From assembly GCA_973895155.1 (NCBI GenBank), contig OZ316896.1:14012001-14076000 (forward strand): DNA of 64,000 nucleotides. The letters are read 5' to 3'. This DNA comes from Marsupella aquatica. Its lineage: Eukaryota; Marchantiophyta. A program made the translations under genes and the position numbers. Positions 34,621 to 45,939 of the stretch are shown piece by piece (within the stretch, counting starts at the first letter, position 1; each line of letters opens with the position of its first letter). A model generated the notes under the pieces. The model was not told the origin of the DNA and did not search any database. It saw only the letters and a list, made by a program, of their open reading frames with translations.

Positions 34621-35578
34621 AAAATTCCTCGCTAAGGTTCCTTGTATCTGCCGTGCTTGACATCCGATGCGATGGAGAATTCCTTGCTAAGGTTTTTCAT
34701 TTCTGCTATGCTCAATATCTAATGCTATGGAAAAATCCTGGCTAAGGTTCCTTGTGATCAGAGCCCTAAGGAAACATAACAATGGTTGATGGAGAATTTC
34801 TTGCTAAACATTGTCGTCTTTGCAGTGCTCAACATCTGATGCGATGAAAACATTCTTGCTAAGGTTCCTCGTGATCGCAGCCCTGAGGAAACACAACGAT
34901 CCTTGATGGTTAATTCCTTGCTAAGGTTCCTCGTCTCTGTTGTGCTCAACATGTGATGCAATGGAGAATTCCTTGCTAAGGTTCTTGTGACCACAACCCT
35001 AAGAAAACACAACGATCCTCCATGGAGAGTTCCTCGCTAAGTTTTCTCGTCTCTACTATGATCAACATCCAATGCGATGGAGAATTCCTCACTAAGGTTC
35101 CATGTCTGTGCCATGCTTGACATCCAATGCAATGGAGAATTCCTCGCTAAGGTTCCTCGTCTTTGTTGTGCTCGACATCAGATGTAATGAAGAATTCCTT
35201 GCTAATTAAGGTTCCTCGTCTATGTTGTGCTCAATATCTGATGTGATGGACAATTCCTCGCTAAGTTTTCTTGTCTATGCCGTGTTTGACATATGATACG
35301 ATAAAGAATTTCTTGCTAAGGTTCCTCATCTATGCCGTGCTTGACATCCAATGCGATGAAGAATTCATTGCTAAGGTTCCTTGTCTCTACTGTGCCTGAC
35401 ATATGATGCGATGGAAAATTCATTGCTAAGGTTCCTTGTGTCTGCTGTGCTCAACATCCAATGCAATGGAAATCCCTCGCTAAGGTTCCTTGTCTATGCC
35501 GTTCTCGACATCCGATGCAATGGAGAATTGCTCGCTAAGGTTCCTCATCTCTGCCGTGCTTGACATCTGATACAATGC
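34621..35578. repeat. 55-bp tandem repeat, about 17 units
   Basis: The unit is ATTCCTCGCTAAGGTTCCTT, then GT(C/A)TCTGCCGTGCTTGACAT, then CCGATGCGATGGAGA. Copies show scattered C/T and G/A changes. Three units near 34758-35015 use a variant middle, GATC(A/G)CAGCCCTAAGGAAACA, so the array is a mix of two unit types, as after unequal exchange. The short open frames over it are repeat by-products. Confidence 0.92.
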
Positions 35579-36770
35579 TTAAGTTGACCTTCGAGGGAGG
35601 AGATTTTATCTTATAGAATGGACGGCTAACATTCAATTGTTGGATTGTGAGAGGATTGTGAAAATCATAGGGACTGAGATTGGCTGGATCTCACGGTACT
35701 AGCGTGATGCTCTCCCCATCAGTCACTAACAATGAATCCGCATCACCAAATGTTCTACTCTTTTCAGCATTTTCAACAAGTCTTGGAATAAAATCATATG
35801 TTACTAAATCTATTAGTAAACCGTCACCATTTAGCCAAAGAAATAATGTTCAAGATTTGCCTGAATATAAGTTTGAATTATAGTCCTCACTCAATCAACT
35901 AAAATGAAAAGTCCTCGCGCAATACCATTGTCTGGCTTTCCCAACTATTTGACTCAATTTAATTGCACTTGACCAAACATCACTCCATCTTCATTGTCTA
36001 TGGCCTTGTCATGCACCTAGGGATGGACAAAGAGTTGTGAGAGGACAAATTCTGCTGTTTCTTCGGTGCTACTATATTTCTTGCCTTCATGACAGCAACG
36101 TTTACCAGGACAGCTGTCACTTTTTGCACTCACCTCCTGTGCAAGATTATCATTCAGTTTGATCTTCATGAAGGAAACATAGCTTCAGATTTTTTGCGTG
36201 ATGCAAGATCAAAATGAAGTTCAGAGTGAGACATGGAACTGGCAATAAATTTAATGGAAACACATTTTTTGGCTAGCCAAATATGTTTATTTTCCTTGCT
36301 TATGATTATTGGCGCTCAGGAAGTCCTCTTTTTGAATGCAAAATTGAACACACCAAACATCTCGGCTTCTACGTTGAATGTTTGCTTGGATGCCTTGCCA
36401 ATCTCCAATTCCTCAGTCCCCACCATTCTCATGTAGAGCGGACCGAGTCTCTCTTTTGACTAGGCTGAGGAAAGGCTTGACATGTGCATGACTAACTTTT
36501 TGTCCACACTACTGCTTGGGTGGGCTCGGACCCTAAACTCTATACCTTGGCCTATTGAACTGCTAAGTATATTCAATGTGGATTTTGTTTTGTAGACAAT
36601 TTTGTCAGTTTTTGACTATAAAACTCATCCCCTGGATTCGGACATGGGCAACAAGTACTCCTAGTCTCTACAGTATGTAACTTGTTAGGAGGACCCGGGC
36701 CCACTTCCATCTGATCAGCGGTACAAGCACACCTAGTTTTCTGGACTTTTTGGGAGAAAACTTTTTGGTA
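35579..36770. other. Intergenic DNA, no gene seen
   Basis: Mixed composition. Short frames at 35680-35883 (plus) and near 36430-36320 (minus) are exon-sized, but I cannot relate them to any family. Confidence 0.5.
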
Positions 36771-36774
36771 TTGA

Positions 36775-37200
36775 GGGGAGGCCTTTTCCCCTGTTTGTAT
36801 CCTCACGGCCTTCTTTCGACAAAGGGTTTCTGTGGCACTTCAGAGGGCCCAGGCTTTCACTATTCTTCGTAGGGCCGAGGGAATTGACTTTAGGGCCTCT
36901 AGGCAGATTCCCCTCTGGGACCCCTTATGCGGTTTACTCCAGAACTCTACTAGGCTTTTCAGTTTACTGTCCAGTAGGGTTGTTTGTTTGTTGTTTTCTC
37001 CTTCGTCTTTTGGTTCTATTTGCTAGGTTACTCCTTGACTTCTTGGGCCTCTTTGGTCTTCTTGGGGTCATTTGTTTACCTCTTTTATTGGGTTTTTTTG
37101 CCTTTGGGACCATGTCTCTCGGTTTGCCTTTGGGACCATGTCTCCCGGTTTGCCTTTGGGACCATGTCTCCCCGTTTGGCTCTCCTGTCTTGGCAGTGTT
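36775..37200 (+). mobile_element. 3' fragment of the same non-LTR retroelement family
   Basis: This stretch matches, in the opposite orientation, 17280-17670. Shared phrases include GACAAAGGGTT, CTTCAGAGGGC, GTAGGGCCGAGG, TTTAGGGCCTCTAG and CAGGCTTTTCAGTT. Translation in matching frames is also alike (DKGFLWHFRGPRLSLFFVGP here, DKGLLWLFRGLRRSLSFVGP there), so this tail may have been coding. Homology begins abruptly near 36770, as expected for a 5'-truncated insertion. Confidence 0.7.
37098..37175. repeat. 26-bp tandem repeat, three copies
   Basis: TTGCCTTTGGGACCATGTCT plus CTCGGT is repeated three times with C/T differences. The related element near 17330 has a single TTTGGGACCCTGTCTC, so the expansion is private to this copy. 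Confidence 0.9.
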
Positions 37201-37940
37201 ATATATAGAAGAATGGTTGGAGAGATATTTGAGTCATATATTATTGGGACCGGAAACTGGTATATGATTTCGGCCAGCATTGGTTTAATTACTTTGTGTG
37301 CAGTCAGGAGACCAAGAAGGTTGGTAAAACAAATTCTGTGTCTGCATTCGTAATGTGCTCTAATTGGGGGATGACTTGGCTACCGTAGAGGTTTCTGAAC
37401 AATTGTTTTGAGCTATATCACCGTCCATCAATTTATGAAGCAACTATCAAGCATGCACGAGCTGTTCTTTTGATGGGCCAACAACTATACGTCCGAATCC
37501 CTCAAAGTTGTCTCCTTGTCCTTCGAAACTGCAATGGAAAGGCCAACACAATATTTTTGAAGTTTGGGTGGCCTTCTCTACAAAGGTTTCGATCATCGAA
37601 ACGGAAGCGAAATCAATCAAGAAACTTCTTTGGGTGGAAAAAGAAGGGAAGCATCCCTGATCTTTTCATTTAGTCTTCTCAACCTTTTTATGTTCGATGT
37701 AGGCGAAGAGGATGCACAAAATTTGTTGAAGATGTTTTCAGAAATGTTTTGAATGGAAATTTTGGACATGGACAGGCAGGAACAACGCCGACTCAATGGA
37801 AAATTTGGATTTGGACCGCTTTAGGCAACACTCCATAGCCAGAGTTCCTCCTTCGTCTTCCGGTTTGATTAGGCAGTAGTATGGGCATCAGCCCAGTCAA
37901 AGGATGCAGCGATCTGGGTTGCAGTAGGTTTTCATTTGAG
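37201..37940. other. Intergenic DNA, no gene seen
   Basis: No recognisable gene. Plus-strand frames at 37470-37750 are open but unassigned. Confidence 0.5.
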
Positions 37941-37944
37941 CTCA

Positions 37945-38110
37945 GGTGATGGCTATGGCAGCAGCTTTCCGAGCTCACAAACCCTCACAAACCCTCACAA
38001 ACGCACATGAACGGACACGGAGGCACTCAGTTGGTGATGGCTATGGCAGCAGCTTTCCGAGCTCACAAACCCTCACAAACGCACATGAACGCACACGGAG
38101 GCACTCAGGT
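37945..38110. repeat. 88-bp tandem duplication
   Basis: GGTGATGGCTATGGCAGCAG through GGACACGGAGGCACTCAG occurs at 37945 and again at 38033. The left copy has one extra ACCCTCACAA unit. One base differs (ACGGACAC versus ACGCACAC), so it is recent. Confidence 0.92.
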
Positions 38111-39344
38111 ACACGCAGATACTGACAAACAGGCGCGTGAGGCTCTGGCTTGGGCTAGCGGGCTCTGGCCGGGACTCTGCAGCCGAGCCTTCGCCGGGCG
38201 TCCTACGGAGACAATGAACTGTCCTAGCTTTGGCTTTTCTGGCTTTTATGTGGCTAGTGGCGGTATAAAGAGGGAAGAAGGCACACAACACAACTTGTAT
38301 GAAATTCACAGATTGTAAGCCAGATCTAAGGCCTCTACTTTGTTCACAGAAGATTGAGACATTCACTTCAGATATCTCATGAATTGTATACATATACAAA
38401 TATACTTCCCCAGGGCACGGGAGAAGTCCCCACCTTCGCTACAGTCCTTCGTAGATAACTAGCAAAAATGATGATTTTTTACGGCACCTGGGAGAAGTCG
38501 CCACCTTAGCTGCTTAATAGGATTATTCAAAGAAATGGCTGAAGGGAAAGCGGGAGTCCCAATGATGGTAGTATGCCAAGTGAACATGGTAGCACTTCAA
38601 GGGGAATATAAAGCGAGTCAAGAGAGGACAATCGGATGGAAGTCGGTAGTAATTACAGGTGCACACAAGACCTTACAATCAAGAGCGTGCTTACATTAGC
38701 AGACCCGACTGTTCGTGTTTTCAGGTGCAAGGGTGCGCATGAGATTGGGCAGGGTCTGAAACAGTTCAGCTTATCATTGCAGAACACTTCATCTGGTTAC
38801 ATTGTTACAGACGCTAAAGTGGATGCATTCATTCTTCACAAGTCCAATCTGTGGAGCCTCATGGAGAGTTCGTTTTTTCCATTCACACTTCGTTATCGAG
38901 CATAATTAGCCAGTCATGCTCGGTTCCATCTAGCAGCGACCACCATGTGCGTGCACGAAATTACATATACCAAACACAAAGGTGGGTCGCGAACGCCTGA
39001 ACTAACCAATTGCTCAGCCCCGCTATCAAACGAACACCTTCCTACTTCATAATTGAACCCTAGAAATCTGTGCCTCCTCCACATCATTCTCACACTCGTA
39101 AATCCGTCATAGGTCACTTACGGCATCCCGTTCCAATCATGTTCTAGTTGCGTTTTTATTGTTAGGTGAAAGGTCTTTCTGAGATAACTCAGAATGACCA
39201 CAAAATTGTGTACAAAAGTTCCGCCAACTTTGGGCTGCTTTAAGTTAACAAACACTAACCCAGCTCGAGCTAAAACCCCTCCCTCCTAAAGAAGCAAAAC
39301 AACCACACTATCCTTACTTCCATCCATCTCAATCAATGAATCAA
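38111..39344. other. Intergenic DNA with a plus-strand TATA-like site
   Basis: GGTATAAAGAGGG near 38261-38273 is a good TATA match followed by A-rich leader-like sequence, but no coding frame I recognise follows. The part from about 39120 to 39344 is presumably the 3' UTR and downstream region of the minus-strand peroxiredoxin gene. Confidence 0.45.
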
Positions 39345-40202
39345 TCAAAGAGCTATGGCAGAAAAGTACTCCTTGCTGAGTTTCGAGTCGGGCTTCATTG
39401 TCTTTTCACCTGGCTTCCATCCTGCCGGGCAAACCTCGTCTGGGTTGTCCTGCACGTACTGGATAGCCTGCAAAGTGCGCAGAGTTTCCTCCACACTACG
39501 GCCGATGGCCAAGTTGTTGACGGTGGCGTGCTGGATCACGCCCTCCTTGTCAATGATGAACAAACCACGGAGCGCAATGCCTTGAGATGGAATCAGAACG
39601 TTGTAAGACTTCGAAATCGACTTCGTAATATCCGCGACGAGAGGGTAATTCAGGTCCCCGAGGCCTCCCGACTTCCTGTCCGTTTGAATCCACGCCAGAT
39701 GCGAAAACTCACTGTCCGTCGAGACGGCAATTACTTCCGTGTTCAGACCCTCGAATTCCGAATACTTGTCACTGAAAGCAGTGATCTCCGTGGGGCACAC
39801 GAAGGTGAAATCCAAGGGGTAGAAGAACAGCACGACATACTTCTTTCCGATGTACTCTGAGAGCTTGATCTTCACAAACTCCTGATCAAAGACGGACATG
39901 GCTTCGAAATCCGGCGCCACATTCCCGACCAACGGAAGCTCGTTTGCGCTCGCAGACACTACGAATCCTCTCCTGCCAGCTCCGCAGTGAACGGAGGACG
40001 AGACGGCCTTCTTCGTCCTGGCAAAACTCACAGAGCCGGAGGCTAATCGGGCCTGGAAGGATTTGCCGAGGCCATCGTAGCTTCTAGGAAGAGCGACGGA
40101 AGCCTGCCGTGTGGTGGGCGACGAAGATGCAGACGGGATCATAGACAATGCAGCTGCAGAGGCCACACTCCCAGAGACAGTCGTCATAGCTGCAGAAGCC
40201 AT
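39345..40202 (-). CDS. BAS1: Chloroplast 2-Cys peroxiredoxin (BAS1 type)
   Basis: Complete 285-aa thiol peroxidase that reduces H2O2 and alkyl hydroperoxides in the plastid stroma, using thioredoxin or NTRC as reductant. Residues 1 to about 82 are a Ser/Ala-rich transit peptide ending near [10 protein letters not shown]. The peroxidatic Cys136 sits in [12 protein letters not shown] and the resolving Cys258 in [11 protein letters not shown]. Thr133 and Arg212 of the active site are present. GGLG (179-182) and C-terminal YF (279-280) mark the hyperoxidation-sensitive type. The end, KEYFSAIAL, is slightly extended beyond the common YFSAI. It is a single uninterrupted frame, whereas flowering-plant homologues have several introns. 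A GA-rich leader (complement of 40206-40255) precedes the ATG. Neighbours are unrelated. Identity is firm; whether it is an ancestral intron-poor gene or a retrocopy is open. Confidence 0.97.
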   Translation of the reverse strand: MASAAMTTVSGSVASAAALSMIPSASSSPTTRQASVALPRSYDGLGKSFQARLASGSVSFARTKKAVSSSVHCGAGRRGFVVSASANELPLVGNVAPDFEAMSVFDQEFVKIKLSEYIGKKYVVLFFYPLDFTFVCPTEITAFSDKYSEFEGLNTEVIAVSTDSEFSHLAWIQTDRKSGGLGDLNYPLVADITKSISKSYNVLIPSQGIALRGLFIIDKEGVIQHATVNNLAIGRSVEETLRTLQAIQYVQDNPDEVCPAGWKPGEKTMKPDSKLSKEYFSAIAL

Positions 40203-43200
40203 CGCTTCCTCTATCCAGCTCTCCTCCCTCCCTCTCTCTCTCCCTTTCCTATCCTATTTCTCTGCCGGCGACAATGATCCGCGAAACAAAGGATCGAGCT
40301 CGAGAGTACAAGGCTGTTTTCTGTGTGAGCAGATTCTTCGGTAAATGGTTGGACAAGTAACGAGGACGGAGAAACGAAAGTACTCGAGCGAGAGGATGGG
40401 TGATGACTGGTGAGTGGATGTGGCGCTGGATGGATAAACGACGAAGAAGAGCAGCCTCACAACCCTAAAGCTACGCTGCCCCTTCCTCCCCCTCCTTCCC
40501 CCCCCCCCCCCCTCATTTTGGGAAAGGAGTGTGAGGGGCTATGTCGCCTCTTACCTGGGACATATTTTCTGTCGGATAATTTCTGAGTATGCATTTGACC
40601 CATCTGGTTTTCCTAGATTCCAGGAAAAGCATCAGATCCAATGACTGGGCTCTTGGTTAGATAAGGATTTTGGGAATACGAGATTTTCTGATATGTATGG
40701 AAACCAGGAGATCCAACTACTACTAACCTCCTAGTTAGATAAAGGATTTGGCAAATCTGGGATTTCTTACATTGCCTCTCTTTTTTGGCATAATCTATAC
40801 CTTGCAACTCATTTTTATTTATTCATCATAATGTCCCTATTTTTTGTGTGTGTTAAGAAAATTAACCCAGGTTAACTCCTTCACATAGGTTATCATTGCA
40901 CCAAGTTTTGGGATGGGACTGTTTGGGTCTTCCTCAAGGTGACTATGACCACCCTCAACAGGACACAGGCAAAGACTGTGCACAGAGACAAGGTTGAGCC
41001 TGGCAGAGACTGTACCTAGGATGGGAGGATGGGACCAACCGACCCACCCCTTGGTCAACTGACCCAAGGGTGGTCAGACTCACCTTAAGGGAGACCTGAC
41101 CATCCAATTGCAAAACTAGGTGCAACGATAGCCATTGGATGTGAAAGAGTTAGCTTGGGCTCATTTTCTTAACCCCCCAAAAACACAGTGGCATTGTGAT
41201 ATAAAGAAAAAAAAATCACTGGCAAGGTACTAATTATGGGGGAAAAGAGTGACAACCTAGGAAATGACAGTTTGGCAAATAGAAGGGGAAAATTGCTGAT
41301 ATACATGGAAACCATTAGATCCAACTACTGACCTCTTAGTTATATAAGGATTTGGTTGTCAAATAGAAGGGAAAACTTATGATATGCATGAAAACTCTGA
41401 GATGGAACCACTGACCTCTCAGTTAGATAAGGATTTGGTGAATAGAAAGAAAATTTTCTTATATGCATGAAAACCTATAGATAAACACAAATTTACCAAA
41501 GTCACATTCTTTTGATCAGATATTGGCATAGATTGACAGAAACAGGACTTCCATAACAGCCTTACGACAACCTGCTATTTCCCAATGTGCAGTTGGATGG
41601 AAGGTTCAAACACTAGCATGGGTGACCAAGAAACTCAATCAGCCTAATATAGCTCTCTACTGGAGCACTGGCATTTCTGGCTTTCAGAACTCACTTAGGA
41701 TCTAGGAAAATTTGACTGACCTGCTTTCTCTAGGGGTATTGATTGTGACTTTGCATGTGGGTAGAGGGGCCTCAAGTATCCATGAGCTTTCATAAACCTT
41801 TGTAAATCAAAAGTCAAATTGGCTTTTCATCTACAACTCACAAGAAATAATTTAGTGACCTGCTCACTCTGGATGCAGATTTGTTGGTGCCTAAACCTTT
41901 TAAAGGGTTGTTGTGATTTGTCCATTGAACAATATGTTCAAGTTGTTATAAGCCATAATTTATTTTTAGAAGGAGACCCTAAGAATGTTATAAGATTTGA
42001 TCTACCAGTTTGCAGATAAGGGATAAAAGATATACAAACCTTTATTAAGTGGGTCCTGAGTCCTAATTCATAATAGCCAAGTTTTAGATTACCTTGTCCA
42101 GTTCAGTAGTATTGACGTTTGCAAGGTCTTCTCACAAGTTGGGGTCAAATTAGCCTACCAGTACACTTTCCTGGTAAGAACCACTTTCTAATGAAGTGGA
42201 AATCTAGCATTACACGTCTGTCTATATACTCCTACTCGCCTCCTCAGAGTCCAGTGGAGACATTTGTAAACCAGGCCCATGCCCAAAAGGCTTGTAGTCA
42301 CAATAAGAGGATGCACACTACGGTTTATAAACCAGGCCAGTGCCCAAAGGCTTGGGGTCATAATAAAGGGTGCCATTCCTGTTCTATCAGTAAGATGTAC
42401 AATACTTTCCAGAGATATGATGTAAAAGACTTCTCAGAGTAGGGTCCGAGGACCTTCCAGTGATGTGCTTCTTCCCCACAAGAATGTCTGGTTAAGCAGC
42501 GTGCAAAAAAGCGGTCTGGCTATGTCTCCTTGTCCAATCTACTACTTTTCCAATCGAACAGAAGAATGACTGGACGTAAATATCTGGCGCACTGGTTTCT
42601 TTTTGCTTCAGAGACTTCTGCTAAACTCAGCAGTGGCACTGCAGAAGTCCAATCCAGACCTCCGCCCAGGATCTCCTCGAGCTTTGGGGGACATTGCCTC
42701 TCTCATGATCAAATCAATGGTTTCCCTTTCCTTGACTATGGCAGACTCCGACCGTGGTCAATACCCACGACTCTACTTCAGGACCATCTTGTACAACACG
42801 GGGAAATGGTTTCCTCCTAAAAGAAGTGCTTAAATCTTAGGACACAAAACACCTCTATAATCCATCTCAAAGCTTTCCAATGGTAGACATTGAGGAGCAT
42901 GTGCCAATGATGAGTCTTGCAATAGAGATGGAAAGTACGCTGAAAGAGCTTCCTTCGAACACAATTAAGAGGACATAATCTAGGTATTTCGTTGATATGA
43001 CGCGGAAGGACTTGAGGTTCTGAAAATCTTCCTATAATCGTGGCATTGGAGAACCTTAACAACCTCAAACTGCGGGGGTGAAATAATTTGTTTGTAGCGA
43101 GACCCTTCTGGAACTGTGAGCTCTAACCGATCAGAATCCACAACCAAGAAACTAACAAACTCCTCTGCTTTGCAATCACGCCTATCACTTATCATTTTCA

Positions 43201-43336
43201 GATATTAGATTCTAAAAACCACGGTGCAGTACCAGAAATTGCCAAGTCCAAATGCACGCGTGCACGAAATTTTCTTCTGTAAACTCAGGCAAGGGATACT
43301 ATTATGGTGCACTACATAATTTGACAGATCATTGTC
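40203..43336. other. Intergenic DNA with a few exon-like frames
   Basis: The 5' leader and promoter of the peroxiredoxin gene lie at about 40203-40500; it has no clear TATA, and a C12-13 run near 40499-40512. Phrases of the form GGATTTGG and ATATGCATGGAAACC recur at 40665-41470, an old dispersed repeat. A 58-60-bp phrase (AACCAGGCC(C/A)(A/G)TGCCCAAA...) is doubled at 42268-42375. The minus frames at 42817-43195 (ATGATAAGTGATAGGCGTGA onward) may be 3' UTR of the next gene or a decayed exon. Confidence 0.5.
42612..42815 (+). pseudogene. Exon-like coding fragment, family not recognised
   Basis: A canonical acceptor (TTTTTGCTTCAG at 42600-42611) is followed by about 68 codons with balanced, non-repetitive composition: RLLLNSAVALQKSNPDLRPG, then RALGDIASLMIKSM and DRGQYPRLYFRTILYNTGKW. 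No matching donor or neighbouring exon was found, and the frame stops soon after. It looks like a stranded exon of a lost gene. Confidence 0.35.
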
Positions 43337-45365
43337 CTATGCTAGCCTGGGTCGGGAACAGAAGTAACCAACAATGATACCCAAGGCGGCCCCTGCAAAC
43401 ACTTGCAATGGAGTGTGACCCAACAGCTCTTTCAGCTTCCTCTCACTGATGGGATGACCTTGAAAGAGATCTGCCACGATCATGTTCAATACCTGCACCA
43501 CCAGGACTTATGTAAGTAAAAAGGGTTCATTCCTCTACACCTAAAACACTTGCACGTAACTGTGAAGCCCTGCCCAAAGTTTGGAAGGGCGACCATTCAT
43601 CCTCGTGGAGCGGAGCTGTACGGCTACAGGATGTTAGATATACTGCTCTTTTTCTTCCATAATCGTTTCCAGGTATTCCAGAAATTCAACTAAGGCATGG
43701 GGTTCATAGCTGGAAGGCTATCACGACGAGCTCCTTCGAATTTCCAAAATGTACAAATTCTCAGCCTTCAGGCTCCTTGTCTGCATAAATTTAATTTCTA
43801 AACATATCAAATGCACGGCCCTCCAGCCCGGCATCAAGAAGCATCTTTCATGCAATCGTTTTTTCCGAGTCTAAATACGGGTTAGGGCGAGTTTTAACAA
43901 TTGACATTACATAGCAAAAACTTTCCTGCTCGGAATTTCAAACTTGATTTCCATGCGCAACTAACCGGTGCATATAACTCTGATAGTAACTGAAAAATTC
44001 CAGCCAACCTCCTGAAAAACTACCCCGGAAGCAGAATGATATGATCACTCCTCTTTAAACAAGAAAGCTTACTTCTGCCTGCCGGCCAGCATGCCGTCTT
44101 ACACCAGCCGCATCGTACATTACAATCAGGGTGAACCCTAAACAGACGGGGAAGAGTGCATCACTGACTCCATGCACAAATGCCACTGATGTCGTCAAGG
44201 CAAAGCACAAAGCGGAATGAGATGATGGCATGCCACCTGATCCCATCACCATCGCGAAGTCCCACTTACGTACGACCATATAGTATGTGAATACCTTTGC
44301 TACCTGGGCAACAATTAAAAGAAAACCACCGGTAAGAACACATCTCGAAATCTGTAACGTATTACGCATATCGAATTCATTCTTCGTGTGCTATTTTTCA
44401 TCCAGGAACAACTCCATGTGCGAGCTTCTGGGTGGAGCCTCGATAACAACAGAGACCATGAGGAAGAAAGATTGTCCATCAATTTTCCAGCTCCAGGGAA
44501 TGGAAGTTAGTATTTTAAATGACCAAAACCCGACATCAAGATCACGGTCCCTTAGTTGAAGATCACAGTCACTGCACTGAGAGCTCTTGATCGGCAAAAT
44601 TGACAGATTAAAAAAATGCTTTACAACATCATAACCAGGTTACCCCTAAATACAAAAATACTCGAGGATGATTCAACTCTGAACACTGTGTCTTAAATAC
44701 AGGTACAGCAAGGCCGCAAGGAAAAGGATCAGTACCTGTGCAATGGCCCAGGCAATAAGCCCAGACATAAAAGTTGGATTCGCTCGGAGTGTAGAGATCA
44801 TTGGGTTTAGATGATCTTGAGCAATCGTAGTGGCACTTAGTAGAGCCAAGCCAATTCCTCCTTGCTGCATCAGTGCCTTCTCCAATCCAGGCCTCCATGG
44901 CGAACTTCCTTTGGCAGCTTCGGTGAACTCCTCCACAATAGAGGCATCCCTCGCGTTCTTGGTAGCAATTCTTACATAGGTTTGAATTTCTTTGCTCAAA
45001 GAAACCATTAAAGTGGTGGCCCGAGAGAAAGCTAGGGCTACAACAGCCAAGGGCAGCAGCGGAAATATTGAAAACCCTTGTGACCAGTCCAAGTCAGATT
45101 CGATGTTCTCGAACTGCGGGGTTAAGGCACCATAGCAAACGCTTCCACCTCTCCGTGCAAACGGCTGAGGATAGCTTCCATAAGGAGGAACTTCTCTGGT
45201 GGACTGAAAACCACACCTGGATGGTGAGGGGGATCCAGAACAGCCCACAAAGGAAACCCTGCAACCGAATCCCTTCCCTACAGAGCTTACAGCATCAATG
45301 GACTGCCTCGAGGCGGGGTAGCAGCCAATTGGCCCCCTATGACACTGGTACTGAGCCGACATCAT
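43337..45365 (-). CDS. Plastid DUF212 / acid phosphatase-VPO-related membrane protein
   Basis: Three exons on the minus strand (45365-44736, 44303-44073, 43492-43337) total 1,017 nt (338 aa), all phase 0 with GT-AG. Residues 1 to about 90 are a Ser/Gly/Pro-rich transit-like N-terminus. Hydrophobic segments follow at about 100-115, in NPTFMSGLIAWAIAQ (196-210), and across 243-272 and 312-332. DUF212 (PF02681) signatures are GMPSSHSA (234-241), YDAAGVRRHAGRQAEVLN (273-290) and ELLGHTPLQVFAGAALG. The family is named after phosphatase/haloperoxidase relatives, but the biochemical role is unproven. It resembles Arabidopsis At3g61770-type proteins with a long plastid N-terminus. MM at 45365-45360 is the start in frame with the transit region. 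Confidence 0.92.
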
Positions 45366-45461
45366 CCTGCTTGCTTGCTTGCTTGCCCACAGGCGAAGCG
45401 TACAAGATGAGCTTCTACCTCCTCCAAAATTTCTCCTCCATCGAGCTCTAGCTCATCATCA

Positions 45462-45758
45462 ATGGCGCTGAAAGCAACTGAGCTAGCTGCCAGAACTCCT
45501 CTACACTCCCCCCAGTCTTCAAGCATACCCAGTGGATTTGACACCCATTTCCATCATCTCTCTTCTCTGGACAAGAGCAACCCCGTGGGCCTTGGAACTC
45601 GGAGAAGCACAGCAGTCTCTTTTGCCAAATGCGTCCGTGCTTGTATCGGGATCTCTCTTCTCCGGACAAAATCAATCCCTTATCCTTCAAGAGTCAAGTC
45701 TCTTCTGCCAAAACCCTCCGTGCGTTGTATTACGATCAGCACAGTTAGTATCTTGTGA
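45462..45758 (+). CDS. Possible transit-peptide exon, head-to-head with the DUF212 gene
   Basis: An ATG 97 bp from the start of the divergent DUF212 gene opens a 98-codon frame rich in Ser, Thr, Arg and small residues and poor in acidic ones: MALKATELAARTPLHSPQSS, then RRSTAVSFAK and KPSVRCITIS. This is typical of a chloroplast transit peptide. A possible second exon after CTTCAAATGCAG near 45802 would add KKSNVRATVASVP before a GTAATT donor. I find no mature domain downstream before the copia element, so the gene may be truncated, have distant exons, or the frame may be fortuitous 5' UTR. Confidence 0.3.
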   Translation: MALKATELAARTPLHSPQSSSIPSGFDTHFHHLSSLDKSNPVGLGTRRSTAVSFAKCVRACIGISLLRTKSIPYPSRVKSLLPKPSVRCITISTVSIL

Positions 45759-45939
45759 CAACGTACCACACATCGCAGGACAAGAACGGAACGGCAGCCT
45801 TCAAATGCAGCGACCCAACCTTCAAAAGAAATCCAATGTTCGAGCTACCGTAGCTTCTGTGCCGGTAATTATCTCAAGTCTGGCGAATCATCGACTTATT
45901 CCTAATCCCTGGAGTTCTCTCTCACTGCCTGATTAGACA

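Noticed and set aside
38261-38273. TATA-like GGTATAAAGAGGG as a gene promoter
   Set aside because: No supported transcript or coding sequence follows; mentioned only as a site.
39336-39860. 174-codon plus ORF across the peroxiredoxin gene
   Set aside because: Antisense shadow of the real gene; no independent signal.
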